The translations under genes were made by a program, and so were the position numbers. A DNA stretch of 64,000 nucleotides from Tilletia caries (Eukaryota; Basidiomycota; Exobasidiomycetes; Tilletiales; Tilletiaceae), in NCBI GenBank assembly GCA_032718865.1, contig JALUTQ010000009.1:310001-374000 (forward strand), written 5' to 3'. This document shows positions 47,107 through 58,000 of the stretch, piece after piece. Below the pieces are notes generated by a model. The model saw only the letters and a list, made by a program, of their open reading frames with translations. It was not told where the DNA came from and made no database searches. Position 1 is the first letter of the stretch; every line of letters begins with the position of its first letter.

Positions 47107-47482
47107 ATGAGCATCCCTCATCGTCGGTCCAGAGCCAGGTGAGTGAGCTTTCTTCGCGACATTTATACCAAGATCGAACCCCCATCCGAACGTCAAGCCG
47201 TGCGTTCTCTCCCCCTTCTGCAGCGACACGTCCACCTCCCCCTCCACCTCGCCGGAGAGCGCCCGCGATCTCGCGATGCCTCACCCCAAACCGGACGACG
47301 TTGACGACTATCCACGTCCTCGCGCTGCGGCGCCTCGTGCCGCATCTCCGCCTCCCGCTCCTGGTACGGAGGCCACGATGGAAAACGGTGCCGACATGGC
47401 GGCCGGAGGCCCGGACAAGACGAACGAGGGTCCGCAAAAGGAGAAGGAAAATCGGCGTCAGCGTCGGGAGCGTGAGCAATAA
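47107..47482 (+). CDS. Small charged protein, 3' end altered by a MITE
   Basis: Exons 47107-47138 and 47224-47482, joined in phase across a GTGAGT..CAG intron, give 96 residues. They start MSIPHRRSRASDTSTSPSTS and run through MPHPKPDDVDDYPRPRAAAP to a very charged end (KEKENRRQRREREQ). The stop TAA at 47480-47482 is made of the TA target site plus the first base of the inserted element; without the insertion the frame would read one more residue (Tyr) then TGA. Coding-like sequence on the far side of the element (48269-48430) hints that the original gene was longer, through splicing I cannot resolve. Function unknown. Confidence 0.45.
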
Positions 47483-48264
47483 GGTTGTCCCCGGAGTAAC
47501 GCGGAGGTCTCCGCCTCCGCACTTCCAAATTCCGCCGGAATTTTGACTTTCTGAGGCGAGCTCCGCCTCCGTAGACTAAGACAGAGCGGAAAAAACCAGC
47601 TCCGCGTTCCGACGGAATTATACAAAAGTTGAAATCCCAGCTCCGCGCTCCGCGTTTTTTCTGTGCGTTTTCATAATGCTCCTCCGTGCTCCGTGTATGC
47701 GGAGCTCGGAATTCCGCGGAATTCCGTCGGAGCGCGGTGGTGGTATAAGTTGCTCTCAGAATGACTTTAATACACTCAGAGCTATACATTAACCATCCGA
47801 CATTGTTGCGGTATTGACTCCAGTGCCATCCTGAAGCTCTCAACGGATGATGACGCCTGTTTTATCCCCTGCGCGTATCTCGAAGATGCCTATTTTCTCG
47901 GAATCCCGCACATTTCTGCGGAACTTTTGCGGAATTCCGGCGGAGCGCACTCAAAATGTGGTCACGTGACCCTTCTTTTCGACTATCACGTGACCTCACA
48001 GCTCCGTCGGAACTCCGCGGAAATTCCGCCGGAATTTTCACACAATTTTGACGACTCCGCACTCCGCACTTTTGGCTAGTAGGCCCAGGATTGGGCTCCG
48101 CCTCCGCACAAATTCCGGCGGAGTCCTCCAGGCGGACTCCGTGCTTTTTTAAGGTCAAAAATTTGTCAAAAGTGAGCTCCGCGCTCCGCCTCCGGCGGAG
48201 CCCTCCGTCGGAGGAGTGCGGAGTCCGCAAAACCCCAGCTCCGCGTCAACTCCGGGGACAACCT
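47482..48264 (+). mobile_element. TA-site MITE with CTCCGC-rich interior (783 bp)
   Basis: Inverted ends AGGTTGTCCCCGGAGT (left) and ACTCCGGGGACAACCT (right), flanked by TA at 47480-47481 and 48265-48266, as in Tc1/mariner-type elements. The interior has dozens of CTCCGC, TCCGCGG and GGAATTCCG motifs in both orientations and no gene. The inverted match continues past the first 16 bp (ACGCGGAG). Confidence 0.8.
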
Positions 48265-48268
48265 TACT

Positions 48269-48430
48269 GAGCATGCACACGACAACAACTCGGACGGCTA
48301 CGCTTCGGTCGAGCATCAGCAGGCTTGGAATAACAAGTACTCGAACATGGGAATGGGAGGAGGGTCGGCCCATGCGCGCGGCTCGGGTGGGGCTCGGATC
48401 GTCCAACCTGAGGGCAAAGGGTTCATGTGA
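48269..48430 (+). CDS. Orphan 3' exon-like ORF beyond the MITE
   Basis: 54 codons including the stop, open from the edge of the TA-site MITE: EHAHDNNSDGYASVEHQQAW, NNKYSNMGMGGGSAHARGSG and GARIVQPEGKGFM. Composition and clean frame look like the C-terminus of a real protein. Without the element the frame would not directly join the small gene at 47107, so either an intron lies between them or this belongs to a disrupted gene. No family recognised. Confidence 0.35.
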   Translation, partial: EHAHDNNSDGYASVEHQQAWNNKYSNMGMGGGSAHARGSGGARIVQPEGKGFM

Positions 48431-48888
48431 ACTCTTTCGTTTCGAGGGACCGACCTCGCACCTCGTACTCGCAAGCTCTCGCAAGTTCTCCCGCTCTGGC
48501 CTTCCCCTTTCGTCTCCGTTCTCCGCATCCGTCTCTCGTCGGTCGAACATCATCCTCGCCTGCTTCCTATAATGTACGACGGCGCGCCCCAGTCCAGTGA
48601 ACCCCAGCACCGGTGTATTTCTACGAACGCGATTCTTTCCTTGTATCATGCCGAGCCCTGCGCCAGCCAGCATTCGATGAATCTGAACTTGTCTTTGCCT
48701 GCCGTTGTTGTACTTTCCATCGCCTGTATCTCAAGATGGACATGCTGGCTGCTATCTGCGCACGTCCCCCGCAAATGAGGGGGGTCGGCCAGACCTGTCC
48801 TTCTTCCATCCCACCACGACAGGCTCCTCCCTGTGTACACTTTTTCTCATACATCGCGCGTCCGCTTGGAGATCCACGTCTGCACAGC
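48431..48888. other. Intergenic region
   Basis: 460 bp with no convincing gene; presumed 3' flank of the preceding gene and promoter of the thioesterase-like gene. Confidence 0.4.
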
Positions 48889-50368
48889 ATGGTCGACTAC
48901 GGTCTTACCAGGATCTCAGCCGCAGCGAGGACAGCTGCGATGGGTCCGGCGCCCCAGGTGTTTCCCCCCGTATGGTTCCGCAGGCTCATGGCTTCCATCT
49001 TCTCGCCCCAAGTCGCAAGTGCGGTGCCCGGTGTACTGCCCCGGCTCCCACCTTGGCTGCGCTCGGTTTTGACGCTGCTCGTCATTCTCAATGCGAAGAA
49101 CTTTATGGGGGTTTGGCATGCGCGGATCTTCTGTGAGTGGGCTGCCTCCGTCTTTTTTTGTGCTTATCGTGAGAAGGGCAGATAGCTGAATGTTGGCAGC
49201 GTGCATGTACGTCCTACAGGGGAACCGATCCTCTTCCGCATGCGCGCCGTCCCCGCGATTCACCCACTCCTGCCCTGGATCCGCAGCAACGCCTTCGCGA
49301 CGCGAGAGCCCGGAGCCGAGCCTCCGCTCAAGCTCGACTCGCTGCCGCTGGGGAAGGACATCTTTGAGTACAAGACGACATGGACGTTCTATGTCGATCT
49401 GGCGGACGCGGACTGGAACATGCACCTTTCGAACTCGTGTTATGCTTCGAGGCTGGACTTCGTACGGGCCGAACACATCCAGAAGTCCTTCATGCTTTCC
49501 CACTTTGACGGCTGTGGGTGGGCCTTGGGGGGGTACCATCTTCAACTACCACAAGGAGATCCCCATGTTCTCGAAGTATGCTCTCACGGTGCAGGTCGCT
49601 GGGTGGGACCAGAAGTGGATGTACCTGGTCGCACGCTGGACCCCTCCGCCAGACGATGTCGACGAGGAGACCGCCGAAGTACTCGAGCAAACGAAGCCCA
49701 AGCGGACTCTGAGCTCTGTCGAACTTCGCAAGTTTGCTGCGAGTGTTATGCAGAGCCAGCGAGAGGCTGAGAAGGGCAAAGGAAAAGCGGACGAGGGCAG
49801 CGGTGCCGCAACACCAGAGACTCGTCCTTCGTCAAACGACACAGCCCCGAAGACATCGAAATCAACGCCCACTACAGTCTATGCCACCGCCGTATCGCGC
49901 TACTGCTACAAAGCAGGCCGCAAGACGATCCCACCCTGGTTCATCGTGGCGACCTCCGGCTTCGGAACATGGGCGAGCACGCGCGAGAACTTCGAAAAAG
50001 CCGAGGCGCTCCGTATCCAAACGCTCAATGTGGCCAAGCGCGAACATGCGGCTCGGACCGGATCTGAGTTGGCCCGGGACGGCGTCTGGGCCGGCCGTGG
50101 ATATCGTAAACACGGGATCTGTCGAGTGTACGACCCTGCCCGACCTGAGGGTTCTGGGCCCTCTGATGAGCGCGGATTGGGTGCGTACCAAGACCAGGCG
50201 AGCTGGTCGACTGCGGAGTGGGAGGAGAGGAGGGAGAGGGGGTTGGAGGCGTTGCGTGGGTATGGATGTGTGTTGGCTCCGCCGGGTCAGACGTTGTCTG
50301 CGGCGGCTGTGTCTGCGTTGGGCACGCCGACGGGGATGGGGACGCCGCAGGGCGCGGGACTGGCGTGA
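48889..50368 (+). CDS. Hot-dog thioesterase-like protein (THEM6-type), one apparent frameshift
   Basis: Exon 1, 48889-49132, has an N-terminal hydrophobic segment (PPWLRSVLTLLVILNAKNFM) likely to be a membrane anchor. Exon 2 starts at 49220, where acceptor CTACAG gives the right phase. The 4HBT-like core reads TWTFYVDLADADWNMHLSNS, CYASRLDFVRAEHIQKSFM, then KEIPMFSKYALTVQVAGWDQ and KWMYLVARWTPP. A C-terminal extension with a Lys/Glu/Ser-rich insert follows (SRYCYKAGRKTIPPWFIVAT). The core crosses a frame change at a G7 run (49527-49533); one G fewer makes it continuous. In an otherwise intact unique gene this may be an assembly error. The family is known for acyl-CoA thioesterase-like folds, but the substrate cannot be inferred. 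Confidence 0.65.
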
Positions 50369-50933
50369 ATGGGGCCGGGCGTTGCCAACCGATTTCTTTA
50401 GATGCAACTTTCTGTGGCCTCCATCACCTTTGAATTCTGATATTCTGTCACTGCATGTTTCCATCGCAACTCTCTGCTTGCTCAGCATCAATGGGTTCCT
50501 CACCGCCCGCCTTGGTTTTCCCAGAAACACTCGGAACCCGGAGGCCAGACTACTCATGCCCAACCAATCGGCAGTCGCTGCAATTCAGCTTGCTTGCTTG
50601 CACGCTTGCTTGCTCTCCTCCCTTGCACCCTTGCAACTTGCGAGTCCCTTCGGTAAGTCGCGCTTCCCGAATCCGACCGAGATCCCCGAAGATCGAAGCC
50701 TGCTGATTGCATTGCCTCTGATCGGAACAGACATCGATCTCTCTTTGGATACTACGAGTACGATCGTCTGCCGGTATATCTTTCTCCTCGCGGTGAGTGC
50801 TTGCCCTCTCCAGTTCTTCAACCTGCTCTCCCCATCTCATCCCCTTCTTTGCTTCGTCCTCCGGCCTCCCTTCTTAGAGACAGCGCCACCTTCTACCGCT
50901 TCTGCCCAATCCCAGGAGGTGTTGGAGAGGTGA
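50369..50933. other. Region upstream of the Fanzor gene
   Basis: 565 bp with no convincing gene. It has CTTGCTTG repeats near 50588-50612. It should contain the Fanzor promoter and, if the Fanzor sits in its own transposon, that element's left end, which I could not identify. Confidence 0.4.
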
Positions 50934-53762
50934 ATGAAGGAGATGCCTGCGTACGAGGTAAGCAATCACTGGAGATCTTGTTGCATAGCTGTGCGTACTA
51001 TGCAAGATCTGACGCCACTTGATATCACTCAGCCGGAACCTGCGAAGAGGCCCATCGAGTTCTTGGACGAGCCGCAGAGCGTCGCTGGCCCTAGCGCTGC
51101 ACGAACTCGCGGACGTCCAACAGGGATTCCGATGCTGGATGCAGATCATGATGATGGTGGTGAGTACATGCAGTGGTGTCCTTGCGTGGAGTATGTTTTT
51201 GAACACAGACTCATTACCCTCTCTCTCTGGTTCAGATGCACGCCATCCTAACCCAGCTCCTCCGCCACGGCCGCCGTGGCTAGACCCCGATCTCCCGCCC
51301 CGGCTTGGCCCCGCAGACTACGAACACTACCAGTCCAACCCAGCTCCCCCCTTCGCCGCCACCGCCAACACCGCAAGATCTCGCACCGCCACCACTGCCG
51401 TGGCTGGACCCTACTCTCGCTGAGAGGGATCGGCCCCCCTCCGCCTCCCGGGTTCGAACTGCAACCATCGCAACCACCGCAACCGCCGCAACCGCCCACC
51501 TCATCATGGGAATCTATTGCGCGGCTACCAGCGAAGGACAAGCAGGATGCCCTAATTCAAGCACTCCGGTCCAGTCAGAAAGATGACTGGAAGGCCAAAG
51601 TCAACAACCTTCTTGACTTTGCGACGAGCTCCTTGGTGGCGGAAGTTCGAGTGGCGATTTTATTGGCGGCTGCACCAATTTTTCGCACCATGGTTTACGG
51701 ATGAGTCAAGCAGACTCTCGCGAAGATTGTGGGGCATCACAGGAGAGAGCTGGACGCAAGAATCCGCAAGGCTTTCAGACGCCTTTTTCTGCGGGCAAGG
51801 ATTGGGAATGGGCAACGACTGTCCATCAGCCACGAGCCAATCGGGAACAGGGCATCATTTCTGCTTCATCCCTGCGGTTCAGTCGACAGCAACTCATCTC
51901 TCGTAACGACATGGGGCAAAACGTTTCGGATGCGCGAGAAGGGGCACGCTTTTGGGAGTGCAGGACGTGGGCAACTCAGCGGCTTTGGGATGCATTCGTG
52001 GCGCGGGGCTTGAATACCTCCTCCCTCACGAAGCCAAAGGGGTCGAAGAGGGATACGGGAAAAAGAAAGATGGAGGACGGAGAAGGCAGCAGAGATTCAA
52101 AGAAAGTGCGCAAGCTATCTTACGACGCCGACTCTAAGGCAGCCTTCGAGAGACGTGCTGCCAAGGACAAGAAGAGAGCTCCACCCAAGCGGAAGGAGCC
52201 GGAATGCTTACGAGCTTTGCGACTTCGACTCTATCCTTCGGCAGAACTTGGAGCAAAGCTCCGGGAGTGGGAATCATTGGCGGCCTCTTTGCGACAGATG
52301 GTTCGCGCTCGCCTCCAAAAAGCAAAGGACGTCGGAGAGAAAACGGATGCCTTCTTCTTGGCCGACCAGACTTGTCTCAGCCAAACGAAATGGAACAAGA
52401 TGACTGCAGAGGAGAGGGCTTCAGTCGATCAGAACCGTCAACGCCTCATCGAACTTCCCCACAATTTTCAACGCGAACAAGTCCTCAAGGTGGCGGCGAA
52501 CGCTCGAGCGGCGCAGACAAACCTGGAGCGTGGATGGACAAAGTCCTATCGACTTGATTCCGCCGACGAGGATGATAAATCCGTTCTGTTCTTCACATCA
52601 GACGCCATCGATAAGCGAGGAGCACTATTCCCACGCATCCTCAAGCACATCGACTCCAACCTTTACGTGCGAGATCGCATGCTGGCTGGACCGGGCGAGC
52701 GCAGGAGAAAGCGATCGGACTGGGTCAAGCTCCTCACGGGAGCTTCCAGAAGCTTCAGCATTCACAGGACAGGCCGTAAGTGGTACTTGCTTCTGAGCCA
52801 CGACGCTTGGACGGGACCATACACAGAGGAAGGAAAACGGCAGGGGTTGGACAAGGGATGGAACTCGCGCAACAAAGCAGTCTTCGAACCGACAAAGCGA
52901 GCCGGAAACTGCATCGCATTGGACCCCGGAGCTCGCGATCTGCTTAGCGGCTACGATGCTCAACGGCAGCAGTTTTTACACTTATCTGACGGGTTTCAAC
53001 GAGCACATCGAACGGGCCCATGCAAGCATCGCAAGTGCGCAGTCCAAGCTGGACAAACTCAAGAATGAGACGGGGCCCACGGTGGACACCGATACCGGCA
53101 GAAGAAGACGTCGAGCGCGTCGGCGAGTCAACAAGCAAAGAGGTGGCAAAAAGAAGAAGGGCCGGTCTAGCTCGGCCGAGCAACGCGCTGCCCGCAAGGC
53201 CGCCAAGAAGAGCCATCCCCACTTCGTCCGCCCTAAAGAAAGGTCGATTTTGAGAGCACACGAACGGCTTCGAGTACACATCACACAGGCCCCAAACTGC
53301 ACCGTTAATGCCCTCGTATCCAACTACGACCTGGTGGTACTGCCGGAATTCATGACCGCGCGGATGATCAAGCGCCGACGTCGACGGCAAGGAATGCCAT
53401 ATTCCAACGTACCGCAGCGAGAGGCGGCGGTACAAGGCGATGAAGCAAACGAGGAACCAGCTGCCAAGTTCGTTTTGGCAAAGCGCTCTCGAGCTACCTT
53501 AGCTCGTTTTGGACATCGGCAATTTCGAGAGCGGTTGGTGGCCAAAGCACAAGCTGATCCCAACCATCAAAAGGATGTCCTCGTTACATCGGAGGAGTAC
53601 ACGACGAAGCAGCACCCCTTTCAACGCGGTCTGCACAGCAAGATCGGTGGGAACAAGACCTGGCATTACTGCCATCTCCGGGGTAAACGTGACAACGTGG
53701 GCGCGTTTAACATTCTTCTGCGCGCACTTACGAAAGACGAAGTGCGGCTCAGCTCCCAATGA
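50934..53762 (+). pseudogene. Fanzor (eukaryotic TnpB-like OMEGA nuclease), frames broken
   Basis: Exons 50934-50957, 51033-51159 and 51236-53762. The reading is continuous for 890 residues if one base is discounted in each of five runs: C6 51346-51351, C6 51434-51439, T5 51679-51683, T5 51784-51788, T5 52973-52977. The Pro-rich N-terminus is followed by a bridge/wedge-like part (LRALRLRLYPSAELGAKLRE) and a split RuvC: IALDPGARDLLSGYD (Asp at 52922), LVVLPEFMTARM (Glu at 53346) and KRDNVGAFNILLRAL (Asp at 53691). A conserved SEEYTTK precedes the usual zinc ribbon, but here CxxC positions read QHPFQRG and YCHLRG, so the ribbon looks lost. Fanzors use a guide RNA to cut DNA. The copy is either decayed or misread at homopolymers. 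Confidence 0.8.
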
Positions 53763-53888
53763 TCACCAGCAGAACTTCACGCTTACGCCCTGTCTCAAGG
53801 GCCACATTGACTCAGGTCTCCAAACAGGAATCCTGCGGAAACATGTGAATATACTGAGAAGCCTTTACCCGCAAGGCTGAGCGAGTCG

Positions 53889-53897
53889 AGCAGCGAG
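53889..53897 (+). repeat. Left 9-bp target-site duplication, copy 2
   Basis: AGCAGCGAG, identical to 61572-61580, abutting the left terminal repeat. Confidence 0.85.
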
Positions 53898-53978
53898 TTG
53901 TCTCGAACGAGACGCCTCCTGCTCCGCCAGGAGGGTCTCGTGTCAAATGTGGAGTCTGCAAGTGGGAACGACCGACGG
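53898..53978 (+). repeat. Left terminal inverted repeat with hairpin, copy 2
   Basis: TTGTCTCGAAC, then hairpin 53909-53939 (GAGAC + CCTCCTG pairing with CAGGAGG + GTCTC, one bulged G), then an inner block with GTGGAGTCTGCAAGTGGGAA ending about ACCGACGG. The inner block is nearly identical to the right end. Confidence 0.85.
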
Positions 53979-55080
53979 TGCGGGTCGACCGCACCCATGA
54001 ACCTCGTCTTCTCGGCAACGCCCAGCCTTCCTGCTGCTCAACACTCACATCCATCACTGATCACTCGTTGTGCCTTGAGTGCGGACTCTTACCATCGTGC
54101 TGTGAGTATTTGGTGGCGTGTGGCACTGCGCAAAGATCGAACCAACTGCGGATTACGCCTTCATGCTTGTCACCCGTTACTGACATGGCTCACGCGTCTT
54201 CTCATATACTTCTATCTTTTCAACCCCTCTTCTTCCTTCCTCCTTTCCTATTCCTGTTGCCTTTCTTCTCTTCCCTTTCACAGGTATCAGGAGCATCGCC
54301 GGGCCTTCTTTCTGGTGGTCCCGCCCCGCTGCCGAGCCTGTGTGCTTATTGTTGCCTGCTTCCGTTGTGAGTGGCTCGGCACCTCCACGGCCCCATGCCC
54401 TTCCCACTCTTCATCGAACCTCTCTTCTCAATTGACGTTTAGCCCAACATTGCATTCACAGCTTTTCGAGTCTCCGTCTCGGCGTCCGCCCCTCTCTTGT
54501 GGTTTTCCGGCTCAAGGCTTTACACGCGTTCGTCTCTGCAATATAAGCGATCATAACCCATAGAGCATCACACGGGAGACTTCAAGAGTGATATTTAGCG
54601 CTATATCTGGAACTGTGAGTAGCAGTCACTTGCCAATGCATCCGCAGATCTCCAGGCTTTTATTTCTTGCATTTTGAGCTGGAATTCACTCATCCTCCTA
54701 TTGATATCTTTATTGCAGTCTTCGGACCAGAAATCCGTCTGCCTTTCTGCTCGTAACAACCATCTGAGAGTTAGGCCTGGTTGTATTAATTTACTGCCAG
54801 CGGCGGGCGGCCTGCGTGTATCCTGCGTTATTACTGTTAACTTGTGAGTATGAAGAAGAATCAGAGTATCGGACATACGTTAAGTGTTAAGTGCCAAGTC
54901 ACAAATGCTCAGCCGACCCTCGTCTACACCGCTGACTGATCAAGTATCTCACACCTCATTATTCCTTGATACGTCTATGGCTGCAGACTGTAGATTACAG
55001 ACTACCCCGCGCGGCCGCGCCTCGCGCCTTCCTCTCACCTTCAGAAATCATATTCAGCAGTCGAATACTCCATACTCTCA
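53979..55080. other. Subterminal region of copy 2, no gene seen
   Basis: 1.1 kb between the left terminal repeat and the DUF6589 start. It is rich in C/T tracts near 54190-54300. Short ORFs lack coding character; it probably holds the promoter. Confidence 0.4.
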
Positions 55081-58000
55081 ATGTCGAACCAGGAACGTCG
55101 ACAGGCTAAGTTGCGCGACATACTGCAATACATACGGCAACAAAACCTCTCCTTCCAAGAGTTCGTTGTCGGAGTGATAGGTTCGCAGGATCCAGATGTA
55201 CGACTCTCCTCAACAAAATGGCTCGACAGTCATGCCAGTACGGATGCATCGAAGTACGGTCCGACTGTCATCCTGTCCACAATGAGCAAAGCAGTGCGGA
55301 GTCGAGCAACCCCAGACCACGTTCACGGTTACAATTGTGCTTTGGCGGAATTATCTACCTCGTGTTTTTTACAAGAACTGGAAGCTGCCGCGGCCGATAA
55401 ACGTCTCAAGGTGCCCGCATCTATGAACGACAAGCAAGGCCATAATCTTGAGGATGCGATTGCGGGAGGGTTCGGCGAGATCGAGACGGTCTACCAGACT
55501 TTAATGCCATCAACTATGGCTCTATTCTCGGTACTTGCTGGACGGGTTCCTCATCAACCCCAGGAAGAATCTCCCAGCCCCAAGGTCGGACAGTCGACTC
55601 CAGACTCTCTTCTCTCTACCAATGCCATGGAGAATGGGGATCAGGTGGATTCGATGGAGGTGGATGAGGAGGACGTCACGGAGGCTGAAATCCACATGGA
55701 TAAGAAAGACATGGTGCGTATAATGAGGAGTGAACGTCACCTTGGTGGCTATGCTTGTCACACCAAGGTTCTGACTTCTGACTGGTCTTCTATCTGGACA
55801 GTGTGTCATCACAGCTCTGTCGTGCCTGCTGGGGGCTCGAAGCACACGCATCAACCGCTTCCAGATGATCTTCGGTACTCTGTTTGCGATGCTACGAGTC
55901 CCAAAGCTGGCCCTCAGAGTGATGAACATGTGCGAGATCTGCGTTTCTTACAGCACCGCAGCCCGCGCGATGGAATCTATCTCATCGTCAGCAACGGACA
56001 AAGCCCACCAGCTCATGGAGGTACACCAGAACCGAGTTGCCTTCTTCTTCGACAATGTCAACATATCAGTCAAGCATGTTGTCCCAAGGCTGACTACTTC
56101 GAACGCCTCTATTGCTTTGACATCCCGTACCTTATTCTCCTTACCCCCAGAGTGCAAGGTCATACTTCAATCCGATGTGGACGCTCTGTCAGGAATCAAC
56201 AGGGACTTGGCAGGCATCCATTTGCTCCTGAAAAACGTCAGCCCCGGCGAAAACATCAACGACAACGATACTGTCTCGACTGGAGACTCAAAGGACATCA
56301 TTCACCGGGCAGCAGTGTTGCACATTGGACGATCCCTGCTTCAGTTCCTGCGCGTCGATCAGTCCCGCCGCAAGACTCTGATGGCTTCACTTCGGCGTCG
56401 AGTCGCCAAGCATGTTTGGAACAAGCTGGAGCCATCAACAACAGTTGTTGTCCCGCTCAAGCTCGTCAACGTCAATGAGGGTACCGTGGAAGGAACAAAG
56501 TCCGTTCTCGAGCAGACCATAGCCGAGCTCAACCTTCGGGCTGGAGTCACCTCTCCACTGCTGGTGGGGGGCGACCTTCTCACGGTGATGAATGTCAACG
56601 CAGCTCGCTACGCAGCTCGATGGGAACTGGACAAACAGAAACAGCTGACGAATATATATGCTGTAGCTGTTGTGAACATTCTACCACTATACTAAAAGGT
56701 GAGACCAGTCTCAACCCAAGTGTCATGGATGATGCATATATCCAACAGTAGCAGGTCCATGGCATCTGCTGTTGAACTGGGTATATATGATGTTCCACCT
56801 GTACGGTGAGACGGTCCGCTCGTGCGCCTTGGATCGCTTGCGTCAAGCGCTCGGCAGAGGCAAAACGGAACTCGACCTCAAACGTCCTCAGTTCGACGAG
56901 GGTTGGGCGCTGCTGCAGCACGTTTGGGAGGGACGAATTCTGTCCGCAATGGGGTCAGTTAAACATCACACTTCACAGCCGTGTGTTTCCAGAAGCGTTA
57001 TGCTGATGCTAGCCCCCCTTCCTCCAATTCTGCGTACATCTTGTAGACACGAGCTGGCAACAGCCGGAGAGACCATCGATGATTGGAACCCAGACACCAA
57101 AACGTTCTTCGACGCTATCGATAGACTGTACGAGAATCATCTCACCCAGAACGCCCTTTTTCAAGCCCGGGATGCCAATGACAACGATCGAGCGACCTCA
57201 ATTTTGTTCATGCGGGACTGTGTCGTGGGTCTTGAATACGCAGAGGCAATCAAAGCGGGCGACCTTGGAAGAATGGCAGAGGTAGAGAAACCTCTCTGCC
57301 TATCGTTCTACGGCGCGGGTCAAACCAAATACGGGTCGTTGCTTTTGGATCGAGCCCTCATCGACCGTGAACAACCAGTCGTGGCGAAGACTCTTCGAGC
57401 AGCTCAGTTGGTCAATCTTCACGGGCGTAAGAACGGATGGCAGGGAGCGGACCTCTATCAAGAGCAGCTCAATCGTAGATTACTGGTGAGTATGGGTTCA
57501 TCGGCCTTCTTCATGCTTAGACCTGTTGCACATCAATGCTTGCTCTCTTACCCTTAATCTCTCTGCTCTCCTCTTGCATCGCAGATGTTTCACCCTAGTC
57601 AGTCACCAAATCACACAGCCATTCGATATGAAGACAGGATGTCAGCGTTTGTTGGGTTGGGGCAGAGGCTGGTCGCTAAGGTACAACGCTCGCTGGACAT
57701 GATGACGGACTCTCGGCACAAGAAGTCAGAAGAAGAAGGCATGCGAGGCGGACATTAGGCTCCTGGCAAAAGATGCAGATACACATCGTCTGAACGTTGC
57801 CCAAGGGCCAAGAGCGTCCTCGTACAGAACTACTGCCATCCTCGAACAACTCAAAGAGGAAAAGCAAGATGTCGGCAATGGAACAAGCGAAGCAAGTGTG
57901 GAGCGAGAACAAGGAGCAGACGACGGCAAAGGATGTGATCGAGATGGGATACCTGAAGCTCATTGGGGGTGCATTACAGCGATACAAAACCAAAAACAGG

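Noticed and set aside
49862..50563. Minus-strand 233-codon ORF over the thioesterase-like gene
   Set aside because: Antisense to conserved coding sequence; no recognisable domain.
53880..53978. Structured region just after the Fanzor gene as its guide-RNA scaffold, with a second copy at 61490-61571
   Set aside because: The second copy is inverted, and both abut perfect 9-bp duplications enclosing the DUF6589/RecQ genes. They are the terminal repeats of that transposon, not part of the Fanzor.
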